DNA of 64,000 nucleotides. It comes from Wenzhouxiangella sediminis (GTDB taxonomy: Bacteria > Pseudomonadota > Gammaproteobacteria > Xanthomonadales > Wenzhouxiangellaceae). The notes under the pieces were generated by a model, which had not been told where the DNA came from, did no database searches, and worked only from the letters and a program-made list of their open reading frames with translations. The position numbers and the translations under genes were made by a program. The DNA lies in the NCBI RefSeq assembly GCF_003410055.1, contig NZ_QUZK01000002.1, positions 1-64,000 on the forward strand, given 5' to 3'. Below, piece by piece: positions 43,395 through 51,602 of this stretch (positions within the stretch are counted from its first letter, which is position 1; each line of letters begins with the position of its first letter).

Positions 43395-44282
43395 CTACGT
43401 GCGAGCCGCCTGAGTGAGGAGATCGGCCAGGCGGCGCGTGCCCGGCCCGGCGCCGTCGCCGTCGGCGAACACCAGGTAGAGGGTCGCGTAGCGCTCGCGT
43501 CCCTTCTCCAGCGGCAGCGGCAGGAGCTGGCCGCTTTCGAGCTCGCGCCGGATGATGTCCTCTGCGTACCAGGCAAAACCCAGCCCCATGCAGGCGGCCC
43601 GGATCGACGTCGCCTTGCTGGTGACCGTCCAGCGCCGCTCGCTCACGCGGTAGGCCTCGCTGGCGGCCGGTTGGCTGCCGCTGTCGCGCACCACCAGGTG
43701 ACGGTGGCCGCGCAGGTCGTCCAGGCTCAGGGTGCGACCGAGCTGGTGCAGGGGGTGGTGCGGTGCCGCCGCGGCGATGAAGCGCACCCGCATGAGCGGG
43801 TCGCCGACGAATCCCGGCGGAATCGAAGACGCAATCGCCAGGTCCACCGCGCCCCGGGTGAGCAGCTCGCTGGTACCGCCCAACACCGATTCGTGGAGCT
43901 GGACGCGCATGTCCGGAAAGTCCCCCGATAGCTCGTCGAGGCACTCCAGCAGCAGCCAGGTCGGAAAGATGATCTCGGCGGCGAGCTTCAGCTCCGCTTC
44001 CTCGCCGGCGGCCAGGCGACCGGCCAGCCGCTCGAGCTGGCCCGATTCGTCCAGCAGGGCCCTGGCGCGCCGGTACAGGGTGTGGCCGGCCGGCGTCAGG
44101 ACCGCGCGCCGGCCTTCGATGGTGAACAGCTCGACGCCCAGCAGTGTTTCGATGCGGTCGACGGCGTAGCTGAGGGTCGACTGCGACTTGTTGACGGCGT
44201 CTGCCGCCGCTGCGTAGCTGCCGCCCTCGACCACGGCGACCAGTGCCCGCCACTGCTCGAGCGTGATCCTGGCATGTTCCAT
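43395..44282 (-). CDS. LysR-family transcriptional regulator
   Basis: The 295-residue protein has an N-terminal winged helix (LEQWRALVAVVEGGSYAAAADAVNKSQSTLSYAVDRIE) and a periplasmic-binding-like effector domain (about 90-290). It is divergent from azoR, the classical arrangement for LysR control of the neighbouring gene. A T-N11-A dyad lies directly before its start codon. The effector could be a quinone or electrophile given the azoR and pirin neighbours; this is inferred from context only. Confidence 0.93.
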   Translation of the reverse strand: MEHARITLEQWRALVAVVEGGSYAAAADAVNKSQSTLSYAVDRIETLLGVELFTIEGRRAVLTPAGHTLYRRARALLDESGQLERLAGRLAAGEEAELKLAAEIIFPTWLLLECLDELSGDFPDMRVQLHESVLGGTSELLTRGAVDLAIASSIPPGFVGDPLMRVRFIAAAAPHHPLHQLGRTLSLDDLRGHRHLVVRDSGSQPAASEAYRVSERRWTVTSKATSIRAACMGLGFAWYAEDIIRRELESGQLLPLPLEKGRERYATLYLVFADGDGAGPGTRRLADLLTQAART

Positions 44283-44283
44283 G

Positions 44284-44298
44284 TTCGAACAAATCGAA
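44284..44298. promoter_or_regulatory. LysR-type T-N11-A operator
   Basis: TTCGA-N5-TCGAA is a perfect inverted repeat containing the LysR T-N11-A pattern (44285-44297). It sits in the 111-base gap between the divergent lysR-type gene and azoR, two bases from the regulator start codon, and probably mediates autorepression and azoR control. Confidence 0.6.
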
Positions 44299-44393
44299 TG
44301 ATTAGGCCGAAATTATGAGCTTTTTATTCGACCCAGGCAAACATATCCTTTCGGGCAACGATCAATCACCGTTTCCCCATCGGAGGTAACGCC

Positions 44394-44996
44394 ATGAAAA
44401 CTCTTCTCGTCATCAAGTCCAGCCTGTTCAACGGCCAGGGTCAATCCAGCCGGCTCGCCGATGCCTTTGTCGAGCGCTGGCGCGGCAACAATCCGGATGG
44501 ACGTGTCCTGTGCCGCGACCTCGCGCTCGAGCCGGTGCCGCACTTGAGCGCCGAGACCTTCAGGGGATTCCAGGCCGACCCGGTCGAGCGCACGCCCGAG
44601 CAGCACGCGGCGGTGGCTGTGTCGGATTCGCTCATCGCCGAGTTGAAATCGGCCGACGAACTGGTCCTGGGGCTGCCGATGTACAACTTCTCGGTGCCGT
44701 CCACGCTCAAGGCCTGGATGGATCATGTGGCCCGCGCCGGTGTGACCTTCCGCTACACCGAAAGCGGCCCGGAAGGATTGGTCGGCGACAAGCCGATGTA
44801 TGTGTTCGCCGCTCGTGGTGGTCAGTACGCCGGCACCGACATGGACACGCAGACGCCGCTGATCCGCATGTTCTTCGGCATGCTGGGTATCAGCGACATC
44901 CGCTTCACCTATGCCGAAGGCCTGGCCCTGGGCGACGAGCAGGCCGAACAGGCGCGCGCGCAAGCGGTCGAAGCCATCGAACGACTGGCGGCCTGA
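44394..44996 (+). CDS. azoR: FMN-dependent NADH azoreductase / quinone reductase
   Basis: The 200-residue flavodoxin-fold oxidoreductase has the FMN loop KSSLFNGQGQSSRLAD near residue 8, the conserved LPMYNFSVPSTLKAWMDHVARAGVTFRY (about 100-127) and a later FAARGGQY segment, all diagnostic of AzoR. It reduces quinones and azo compounds by two electrons, giving electrophile resistance. A GGAGG ribosome site precedes the ATG. It is followed at 21 bases by a pirin gene, likely in the same transcript. Confidence 0.94.
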   Translation: MKTLLVIKSSLFNGQGQSSRLADAFVERWRGNNPDGRVLCRDLALEPVPHLSAETFRGFQADPVERTPEQHAAVAVSDSLIAELKSADELVLGLPMYNFSVPSTLKAWMDHVARAGVTFRYTESGPEGLVGDKPMYVFAARGGQYAGTDMDTQTPLIRMFFGMLGISDIRFTYAEGLALGDEQAEQARAQAVEAIERLAA

Positions 44997-45017
44997 GGGC
45001 CGTCGAGGAGACGCACC

Positions 45018-45893
45018 ATGACTACGCTACGCAAGCTCGAAGGCATCATCGAGTCCCGTCCGACTTCGGACGGTGCCGGCGTCAAGCTGCGCCGCAGCCT
45101 GGGTCAGCAGGCGCACGACTCGGTCCGCCTGGACCCCTTCCTGATGCTCGACGAGTTCTACTCCGACAATCCGGACGACTATCTCGCCGGGTTTCCGCCG
45201 CACCCGCATCGCGGCTTCGAGACGGTGACCTACATGCTCGAAGGCCGCATGCGCCACGAGGACCATCTCGGCAACACCGGTGATCTCGGTCCCGGCGGCG
45301 TACAGTGGATGACCGCCGGTCGGGGCGTCATCCACTCCGAGATGCCGCAGCAGTCGGAAGGGGGCATGCGCGGATTTCAGCTGTGGATCAACCTGCCGGC
45401 CGCGGAGAAGATGAAGTCGGCCGCCTATCGCGATATTCCCGCCGATGGGATTCCCGAGATCGAGCTGGCGGCGGGGCAGCTGCGCGTGATCGCCGGCTCG
45501 CTCACGGTCGACGGGCAGAGCGCGGCGGGTCCGGTCAACGGCCGGGCGGGCGCGATGTCCACCGACCCGCGCTTCTACGACCTGCGCCTGTCGCCGTCCG
45601 GCGAAATCGAGCTGCCTTTGCCGGCCGGTCACGCCGCCTTCGTCTATGCCTACGAGGGCGAGGCGGAAATCGGTGGTGAGGCCTTGCCGCATCGCGCCGC
45701 CGGCGTGCTGGGTGACGGCGATGCCGTGCGCATCCGCGCCGGGCAGTCGGGGGCATCGCTCCTGATTCTGGCCGGCAAGCCGATCGGCGAGCCGGTGGCG
45801 CAGTACGGTCCTTTCGTGATGAATACGCGCGAGGAAATCGAGCGGGCGATCGAGGACTACCGCACAGGGCGGTTGACCGAAGCGGCCGCCTGA
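45018..45893 (+). CDS. Pirin family protein (YhhW/quercetinase-like)
   Basis: The 291-residue bicupin has pirin metal-site residues in FPPHPHRGFETVTYMLEGRMRHEDH (about 56-80) and GRGVIHSEMPQ (about 97-107). The N-terminal segment GAGVKLRRSLGQ and the C-terminal segment GEPVAQYGPFVMNTREEI are typical. Some pirins have quercetin dioxygenase activity or sense redox state through iron. Together with azoR it forms a probable quinone/flavonoid-stress transcript. A GAGGAG site precedes the ATG. Confidence 0.94.
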   Translation: MTTLRKLEGIIESRPTSDGAGVKLRRSLGQQAHDSVRLDPFLMLDEFYSDNPDDYLAGFPPHPHRGFETVTYMLEGRMRHEDHLGNTGDLGPGGVQWMTAGRGVIHSEMPQQSEGGMRGFQLWINLPAAEKMKSAAYRDIPADGIPEIELAAGQLRVIAGSLTVDGQSAAGPVNGRAGAMSTDPRFYDLRLSPSGEIELPLPAGHAAFVYAYEGEAEIGGEALPHRAAGVLGDGDAVRIRAGQSGASLLILAGKPIGEPVAQYGPFVMNTREEIERAIEDYRTGRLTEAAA

Positions 45894-45902
45894 GCGGGCG
45901 TT

Positions 45903-46427
45903 TCAGGTCGCGGGCGCTTGCTGTCGGCGCACTCGCCGGGCGAATCGTCCGGCGCGGTTGAGGCCGATGCGCAGCGGCAGCGGCAGGGCTTCGAGCGGCA
46001 GGCGGTCGAGCAGGTTGCGCGTCGTCAGTCCGATTGCGGTGTCGCCCGTCACTTCCAGGCGGCGCTGGAAGAACAGCGTGTCGGGGTCTTCGAGCCGGGC
46101 GAGCAGCAGCAGGAACTCGACGGCCCGCCCGCGGATGGTGGCCTCGGCCGGTTCACGATGGGAAACGGCCTGCAAACGCCCCTGGCCGGCGGTGACCACC
46201 CAGCGAAGCTTCATGTCCTCGATTTCGATCGCCAGCCGGCGGCCGGCCAGGAAGTCGAATTCCCCGTCGGCAATCAGTTCAGTCAGCAGGCGGTTGAGTG
46301 TTTGCTCGAGCAGGTGCCGCTGGACGGGGGGCGGGCAGAGCCGAACGGGCAGGGCCGCGATCTCCGGCGGCGGCATGCGCCGTGCCAGGAAGTCGAGCGG
46401 ATGGGCGATTCTTCCGGGCTGGTGCAT
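45903..46427 (-). CDS. ubiT: UbiT: SCP2-type factor for anaerobic ubiquinone synthesis
   Basis: The 174-residue protein is an SCP2 sterol-carrier-like domain with the UbiT (YhbT) pattern: LPVRLCPPPVQRHLLEQTLN, DGEFDFLAGRRLAIEIEDM, then DPDTLFFQRRLEVTGDTAIGLTTRN and a terminal PLPLRIGL. UbiT works with UbiU and UbiV in oxygen-independent ubiquinone synthesis; those partners are not in this window. The frame is open upstream, but the ATG at 46427 begins the conserved region. It lies downstream of the cytochrome gene on the same strand, with a strong palindrome between them. Confidence 0.88.
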   Translation of the reverse strand: MHQPGRIAHPLDFLARRMPPPEIAALPVRLCPPPVQRHLLEQTLNRLLTELIADGEFDFLAGRRLAIEIEDMKLRWVVTAGQGRLQAVSHREPAEATIRGRAVEFLLLLARLEDPDTLFFQRRLEVTGDTAIGLTTRNLLDRLPLEALPLPLRIGLNRAGRFARRVRRQQAPAT

Positions 46428-46463
46428 GACGTGATGTCTCTCGGCGGCGCGGTCGGCAACCCA

Positions 46464-46487
46464 CCGGGATTCGAGGTCGAATCCCGG
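46464..46487. terminator. Perfect 11-bp palindrome between cytochrome c and ubiT
   Basis: CCGGGATTCGA and TCGAATCCCGG flank a 2-base spacer. It lies just after the cytochrome stop codon on the minus strand. No T-run follows, so it may be an attenuating or mRNA-stabilising hairpin, or a protein-binding dyad for ubiT, rather than a classical terminator. Confidence 0.45.
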
Positions 46488-46507
46488 CGGCGATGGGACG
46501 ACGCGGA

Positions 46508-46858
46508 TCAGTCGTCCAGGCTGCGGATGTAGGCGACGAGGTTGTCGAGGTCTTCGTCGTTGAGCGAATGACCGAAGGCGGTCATGATCGGCGACAGTCC
46601 GACCGCGGCGCCGCCGTCCTTGATGACCGTGCGGATGTGGGCGTCGTCGACGGCGTTCTGCCATTCGGCGTCGCTCAGGTCGCGCGGCTGCGGATTGAGC
46701 GCGGCCGAAGCCGGGCCGTCGCCCTTGCCGGTCGGGCCGTGGCAGGTCGCGCACAGTTGCTTGAACTTGGTTTCACCGGCGGCGGCGTCGGCGGCCAGGG
46801 ACGGTTGGGCCGCGGCGGCGCCAGCGGCGAGAATGACTGCAGTCAAAAGAACACGCAT
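46508..46858 (-). CDS. Periplasmic class I c-type cytochrome
   Basis: The 116-residue protein has a signal peptide (about 1-23, SLAA-DA), the haem attachment motif CATCH (C36, C39, H40) and the distal ligand M92 in SPIMTAFG. The size and the final LDNLVAYIRSL helix are those of small soluble electron carriers or subunits. The reading frame is open 33 codons further upstream, but the ATG at 46858 has an AGGAG ribosome site and starts the signal peptide. It is divergent from ctaA. Confidence 0.92.
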   Translation of the reverse strand: MRVLLTAVILAAGAAAAQPSLAADAAAGETKFKQLCATCHGPTGKGDGPASAALNPQPRDLSDAEWQNAVDDAHIRTVIKDGGAAVGLSPIMTAFGHSLNDEDLDNLVAYIRSLDD

Positions 46859-46944
46859 TTCGACTCTCCTGTGGGTCTGGGTTGTGCGTACGCCTATTCT
46901 AGGGCCGGGCGATCCGTCTGCGCTGAATCGAGGCTGAATAAACG

Positions 46945-46975
46945 CCAAAAGATGCACTGATTATATCGCTTTTGG
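46945..46975. promoter_or_regulatory. Inverted repeat around a TATAAT box in the cytochrome c / ctaA gap
   Basis: CCAAAAG (46945-46951) and CTTTTGG (46969-46975) flank a 17-base centre that contains ATTATA, i.e. TATAAT on the minus strand (46960-46965), facing the cytochrome gene. An operator overlapping that promoter is plausible. For ctaA a -10-like TATACT lies at 47042-47047. The regulator is unknown. Confidence 0.35.
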
Positions 46976-47095
46976 TGCGTCCGTGGCGCCAAGGCGCTTT
47001 GCGGCAGCGGGCGCGCTGCGCCACGTGGACGCTGTCCGACCTATACTTGTCGCCCGGATTCGAAACACCGTAGAACCTCCTGCAAGGCACCCGGA

Positions 47096-48157
47096 ATGAA
47101 CTTGATCGAGAAACACCACCAGCGCCGCGTCGGCATCTGGCTGCTCCTGTGCTGCCTGGTCCTCTTTTCCCTGGTCATGCTCGGCGGCGCGACCCGCCTG
47201 ACGGGCTCGGGCCTGTCGATGGTCGAGTGGGAGCCGGTGACCGGCATCATCCCGCCGACCAGCGAAGAAACCTGGATGCGGGAATTCAATGCTTATCGCC
47301 AGAGCCCGGAGTACCAGAAGGTCAACCGCGGCATGTCGCTCGACGAGTTCAAGGTGATCTACTGGTTCGAGTTCGGTCATCGTCTGCTGGCGCGCTCGCT
47401 CGGACTGGTGTTCGCGCTGCCGCTGGCCTGGTTCTGGTGGCGCGGCTGGATTCCGCACAGGTTGCGTTGGCCCCTGCTGGGGCTTCTGGGGCTGGGTGCC
47501 CTGCAGGGCTGGATGGGCTGGTACATGGTCCAGAGCGGCCTGATCGACATCCCGCGAGTCAGCCCCTATCGCCTCGCCGCCCACCTGAGCCTGGCGCTGA
47601 TCATCTTCTCGTTCATGTTCCGGCTGGCACTGGGTCTGCTCATGCCGGCCGAGCACCGGCCGCATCCGATGCGTCGCTGGACCGTCACCTTGCTGGTGAT
47701 GACCGGGCTGACCGTCTTCGTGGGCGCCTTCGTGGCGGGCCTGCGCGCCGGTTTCGTGTACAACGATTTCCCGTTCATGGCCGGCCGCCTGATTCCCGAA
47801 GGCATCCTGGGACTGGAACCCCTGTGGCGCAATTTTTTCGAGAATACCGCCACGGTCCAGTTCATGCACCGCGTGCTGGCGCTCTCCACGCTGGCGGTGG
47901 TGATCGCCGCCTGGATCCGCCAGCGCGCTCATTCTCTCGATCGCGGTGCGCGCCTTGCCTTCCATGTGCTCTTCGCGATGGTCACCTTGCAGGTCGCGCT
48001 CGGCATCGCGACGCTGATGCTGTACGTGCCGGTGCTGCTCGGAACCCTGCACCAGGGAACGGCGGTGCTGGTGCTCGGCGCGGTGATTGCCGCGGACTAT
48101 CGCGTCAGCCACGCACCCGCAGCCGGAGCGCATTCGGGTCGCCTGGCGCCGGCTTGA
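47096..48157 (+). CDS. ctaA: Haem A synthase (COX15/CtaA type 2)
   Basis: The 353-residue inner-membrane enzyme oxidises haem O to haem A for aa3 oxidases. It has eight predicted helices with the conserved motifs GGATRLTGSGLSMVEW (about 30-45), EFGHRLLAR (His near 100), AAHLSLAL, FMHRVLAL and LHQGTAVLVL, whose histidines bind haem. It shows the proteobacterial/mitochondrial COX15 form. No cytochrome oxidase subunit genes adjoin it. Confidence 0.95.
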   Translation: MNLIEKHHQRRVGIWLLLCCLVLFSLVMLGGATRLTGSGLSMVEWEPVTGIIPPTSEETWMREFNAYRQSPEYQKVNRGMSLDEFKVIYWFEFGHRLLARSLGLVFALPLAWFWWRGWIPHRLRWPLLGLLGLGALQGWMGWYMVQSGLIDIPRVSPYRLAAHLSLALIIFSFMFRLALGLLMPAEHRPHPMRRWTVTLLVMTGLTVFVGAFVAGLRAGFVYNDFPFMAGRLIPEGILGLEPLWRNFFENTATVQFMHRVLALSTLAVVIAAWIRQRAHSLDRGARLAFHVLFAMVTLQVALGIATLMLYVPVLLGTLHQGTAVLVLGAVIAADYRVSHAPAAGAHSGRLAPA

Positions 48158-48182
48158 CCCGTTTTGCGGGGTGACATTGCCC

Positions 48183-48884
48183 TCAGGAGTCGAGTGCGCC
48201 GCGTGCGGCCCGCTCGAGTCTGTGGGCATCGGTGACGGTGATGACGCGCGCGTCCACGTCGAGCGCGCCGGCGCGTTGCAGCGCCGTCAGGCTCCTCGAA
48301 AAGGTTTCGGGCTGTACCGCCAGTAATCCCGCGATGTGCTTCTTGCTGGCCTCAAGGCGAAACGTCTCGGGCTCCCCCTGCTTTCGGTATTCGTCGAGCA
48401 AGTAGTGCGCCACGCGCAGATGCGCGTTCTGCAGCGCCAGTGACTCGATCTGATCGATCTTCTCGTGCATGCGCATCGACAGGGTGCCCAGCAGGCGAAA
48501 GCAGGCGGCCGGGTCGTCCCGAAGCGATTCGACCAGGTCGTCGGCGTCGAATCCGACCAGTTCGCTCGGCTTGAGCGCGGCGCAGTGGACCGGGTAGACA
48601 CGCCTGGGCATGAACAACGTCGCCTCGGCGAAGCTACGTCCCGGGTTGATGATTGCGATGATCTTCTCCTGGCCGGCGTCGGAAAGGCGATACAGCTTGA
48701 GCTGGCCCGTTCGGCACAGCCAGATGCGACGCGCGGGGTCGCCTTGACGGAACAGTGTTTCGCCGCGCTCGACGGATACCGCGCGTGCCTTGGCCAGGGC
48801 GCGCGCCGCTCCCGGCTCGTCCAGGCCGCTCAGCAGCGGAAATCGGCGCAGCTCCTCGATGGTCGGTTCTCGACGGTCATTCAT
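48183..48884 (-). CDS. Crp/Fnr-family regulator, Dnr-like
   Basis: The 233-residue protein has a cyclic-nucleotide-binding-like beta-roll (about 15-125), a dimer helix (MRMHEKIDQIESLALQNAHLRVA) and a winged helix with recognition sequence QPETFSRSL. The E..SR contacts are those of FNR/DNR proteins that read TTGAT half-sites. The N-terminal four-cysteine cluster of FNR is absent, and the overall resemblance is to the haem-based NO sensor DNR. The ATG at 48884 is preferred over 48899 because GGAGGA lies just before it. A matching box at 48962-48975 lies in its upstream region. Confidence 0.9.
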   Translation of the reverse strand: MNDRREPTIEELRRFPLLSGLDEPGAARALAKARAVSVERGETLFRQGDPARRIWLCRTGQLKLYRLSDAGQEKIIAIINPGRSFAEATLFMPRRVYPVHCAALKPSELVGFDADDLVESLRDDPAACFRLLGTLSMRMHEKIDQIESLALQNAHLRVAHYLLDEYRKQGEPETFRLEASKKHIAGLLAVQPETFSRSLTALQRAGALDVDARVITVTDAHRLERAARGALDS

Positions 48885-48961
48885 GGCAACATCCTCCATG
48901 CGGCCCCGACGGGAGCCGAATTGGCGTATAGTGAGTAAACCAGTATTTCATATACCACTAT

Positions 48962-48975
48962 TTGACCGGAATCAA
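48962..48975. promoter_or_regulatory. FNR/DNR-type box
   Basis: TTGAC-N4-ATCAA differs by one base from the FNR/DNR consensus TTGAT-N4-ATCAA. It lies between the divergent Dnr-like regulator and the PLP decarboxylase gene, 15 bases before the decarboxylase ATG. On the minus strand TTGATT (48975-48970) and TATGAA (48952-48947) are spaced 17 bases as a possible promoter of the regulator. On the plus strand TTGGCG (48921) and TATTTC (48944) could drive the decarboxylase, with the box just downstream. Confidence 0.65.
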
Positions 48976-48989
48976 CAAACCGGATCTCG

Positions 48990-50996
48990 ATGGACATGAA
49001 CAGGCACGACGACGAGCAACTGGTGGATTGGCTCAGCCCGCTGTTTCTGGGCTCCTACGCCGAGAACAACGAGCTGCTGGAGAAAGTGCTCGTGGAGCTG
49101 CTGCGCGATCACGTCTATTGGCGACGCAACATCCACCCCGAGGATCGCCCCCAGATCCCCGTACTGGCCGAGACGGGCCCCGAGTACCGGCGCTTCGTCG
49201 GCCGCATGAAGACCGAATTGCACGGCCTGACCGCCCGCCTGAAAAACTCCGCCCCTTTCTTCAACCCGCGCTATATCGGCCACATGGCCTCGGACCTGCT
49301 GCTGCCGGGGCTGATCGCCCAGCTGGTCACGACGCTGTACAACCCCAACCATGTCACCGACGAAGCCTCGCCGGTGACCCTGCCGCTCGAGCTCGACCTC
49401 GGCCGGCAGCTGGCGACCATGTTCGGGCTCAACACGGATCCCGAGCGCGAACCCTGCGCCTGGGGTCACGCCACTTCGGGCGGCACCATCGCCAACGACG
49501 AGGCGCTCTGGTATTTCCGCGCCGTGCGCTACTGGCCGCTGGCGGCTGCCAGCGCCATGCGCGAAGCCGGCTTCGAGCCCGGGGAGATCGCCTACGGCCC
49601 GAAGGATTTCCTGCAGGCTTCCGACCACGCCCTGTTCAACCTGCCCATCGACACCGTCATCCGTCTGAGGCGCGCCCTGCTGGCCGAGGTGGAACGCAAG
49701 CTCGACCGGCGCGAGGCGCGCCGCCTGGCCAAAGCGATCGAGGCCGAACGGGTCGAGACCCTGGGCATGGCCGAGTTCCATGCCCGCCACCCGGCGCTCG
49801 GCACGCCGGCCGTTCTGGTGGCCGATACCGCGCACTACTCCTGGGAGAAGGCGCTCAAGCTTCTGGGCCTGGGTAGCGCGCAGCTCGAAGCCGTCGCCGT
49901 CAACGAGCGCATGCGCCTGGACGCCGACGCGCTCGAGCGCAAGCTCGCCCAGCTCCACGAGCAGGGCCGGCCGGTGCTGGCGGTGATCGGCATTCTCGGC
50001 ACCACCGAATTCGGATCGATCGATCCGATCCACGAAATCGTGGCCGCCCGGCAGCGCTGGCGAAAGGCGGGCCTGGAGTTCGCCGTCCACGTCGACGCCG
50101 CCTGGGGCGGCTACCTGGCCAGCATGTTCCACCGGCCCGACGGCACGCTGCTCGGTCACGAAGAGATGCAGCGCGATTTCCACTTCTTCCCGTCGGCGCC
50201 GGTCTACAAGGCCTTCGCCGCGCTTCGCCATGTCGACTCGCTGACGGTCGATCCGCACAAGCTGGGCTACGTGCCTTTCGGCTGCGGCGCCTATGTGGCG
50301 CGCAATCGCGGCATGACCGACTTCATCAGCCAGAAGGCCGCCTACGTCTTCGACGAGGCCGAAGCCACCGCCGACTCGGAATACGAGCGCCGCTTCCGCA
50401 ACCTGGGCCAGTACATCCTAGAGGGATCCAAACCCGGTGCGGCCGCAGCCGGCGCCTGGCTGAGCCACCGGGTGCTGCCGCTGGACGCCGAAAACATGGG
50501 TCGCCTGATCAGCGAGACGATCCGCAACTGCGAATATTTCTTCGAGCACGTCGACCAGTTGCGCGACGAGCTCGACGGCATCGCCCGCGTGGCCCTGCCT
50601 TTCGAGCCCGACACCAACCTGGTCTGCCTGGCGATCAATCCGGCCGGCAACCGTTCGCTGGCGAGGATGAACGCCTTTGGGCGCCGGCTCTACGCGCACC
50701 TGGGCGTGGGCGAAGAGATCGATATCCACACGCGCGAGTTCTTCGGCTCACGCACCCTGGTGCACCGCGACAAGCTGGGGGCGAAGGCCGCGGCGCGGCT
50801 GATGGATGAACTCGATCTCGACCCGGCGACCTTCGTGGAAGAGCCCGACGATTCCGGAGAGCAGGCCGACAGCGTCTTCCTGCTGCGCCACACCCTGATG
50901 AATCCCTGGCTGAGCGGACACGAGGAAGGCCTGAACTACCTCGACCGCTACTGCCGACACCTGGCCGCCCTGGTGCGGCGCGAACTGGCCGACTGA
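48990..50996 (+). CDS. Group II PLP-dependent amino acid decarboxylase (tyrosine decarboxylase-like)
   Basis: The 668-residue cytoplasmic enzyme has the PLP lysine K424 in DPHKLGYVPFG, the upstream HVDAAWGGY motif (PLP Asp), ATSGGTIAND and an N-terminal region with YIGHMASDLLLPGL and LYNPNHVTDEASP. The length and these segments resemble the tyrosine/aromatic amino acid decarboxylases of lactic acid bacteria more than GadB. It would release CO2 from an amino acid to give an amine, consuming a proton. The FNR/DNR box upstream suggests oxygen or NO control. The substrate is inferred only. Confidence 0.88.
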   Translation: MDMNRHDDEQLVDWLSPLFLGSYAENNELLEKVLVELLRDHVYWRRNIHPEDRPQIPVLAETGPEYRRFVGRMKTELHGLTARLKNSAPFFNPRYIGHMASDLLLPGLIAQLVTTLYNPNHVTDEASPVTLPLELDLGRQLATMFGLNTDPEREPCAWGHATSGGTIANDEALWYFRAVRYWPLAAASAMREAGFEPGEIAYGPKDFLQASDHALFNLPIDTVIRLRRALLAEVERKLDRREARRLAKAIEAERVETLGMAEFHARHPALGTPAVLVADTAHYSWEKALKLLGLGSAQLEAVAVNERMRLDADALERKLAQLHEQGRPVLAVIGILGTTEFGSIDPIHEIVAARQRWRKAGLEFAVHVDAAWGGYLASMFHRPDGTLLGHEEMQRDFHFFPSAPVYKAFAALRHVDSLTVDPHKLGYVPFGCGAYVARNRGMTDFISQKAAYVFDEAEATADSEYERRFRNLGQYILEGSKPGAAAAGAWLSHRVLPLDAENMGRLISETIRNCEYFFEHVDQLRDELDGIARVALPFEPDTNLVCLAINPAGNRSLARMNAFGRRLYAHLGVGEEIDIHTREFFGSRTLVHRDKLGAKAAARLMDELDLDPATFVEEPDDSGEQADSVFLLRHTLMNPWLSGHEEGLNYLDRYCRHLAALVRRELAD

Positions 50997-51018
50997 CAAC
51001 AACCGAGGAGCCACTGAC

Positions 51019-51495
51019 ATGAAACACGGAACCAACGTACTGCTCGCCGTCCTGATCACGCTGGGCCTCAGCGGCGTCGCCGGCGCACAGCAGGGCAAGC
51101 ACGAGCAAGGCCACCACGAAATGCACGCCAGCGGGGAGCTCCAGCTGCAGCGCCCGGAGTCGGGCAAGTGGGCCAGCGACGAATCCCTCCGGCAGGGCAT
51201 GAGCGAACTCGAGGCTGCCTTCGGGCCGGCCCACGCGGCCTACCGCAACGATGCCTTCGACGCCGAACAGGCTGCTGGGCTGGCCGACACGATCGAGCAG
51301 AAGGTCAACTTCATGTTTGCCAACTGCCGTCTGCCCGCGGACGCCGATGCCGAGCTGCACAAGCTGCTCGCCGCCTCGCTGGATGCCGCGCGCATGTTGC
51401 GAGAGTCCGACGAACCGCATCGGGGCCTGCATCGGCTCCACCGCGTACTGCAGGCCTATCCTGAACACTTCGAGCACCCCGGCTGGGCGGACTGA
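51019..51495 (+). CDS. Small exported histidine-rich helical protein
   Basis: This 158-residue protein has a signal peptide (about 1-23, VAGAQ) and a His-rich mature N-terminus (KHEQGHHEMH) that could bind metal. The remainder is predicted helical with one cysteine (FANCRLPADADAELHKLL), suggesting a four-helix bundle. I cannot assign a function. GAGGAG precedes the ATG 22 bases after the decarboxylase stop, so it is probably co-transcribed with that gene. Confidence 0.75.
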   Translation: MKHGTNVLLAVLITLGLSGVAGAQQGKHEQGHHEMHASGELQLQRPESGKWASDESLRQGMSELEAAFGPAHAAYRNDAFDAEQAAGLADTIEQKVNFMFANCRLPADADAELHKLLAASLDAARMLRESDEPHRGLHRLHRVLQAYPEHFEHPGWAD

Positions 51496-51602
51496 CCCGA
51501 TCGCCGGGCGCGGTCGCGATCGGTCGCTCCCGACCTGCGGGGTACACTGAACGCCCATTCGGGCGAACGCCCCCACTCTTCAACGATCGAGGAAAGCCGC
51601 TG

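Noticed and set aside
46464-46487. Possible tRNA T-arm or attachment-site remnant, because the palindrome contains a TTCGA-type loop sequence
   Set aside because: No acceptor, D or anticodon arms can be drawn around it, there is no CCA end, and no integrase gene is near.
48183-48884. Regulator acting on the CRP-type site at 5356-5371
   Set aside because: Its recognition helix has the FNR/DNR pattern (E..SR) and should read TTGAT half-sites, not TGTGA.
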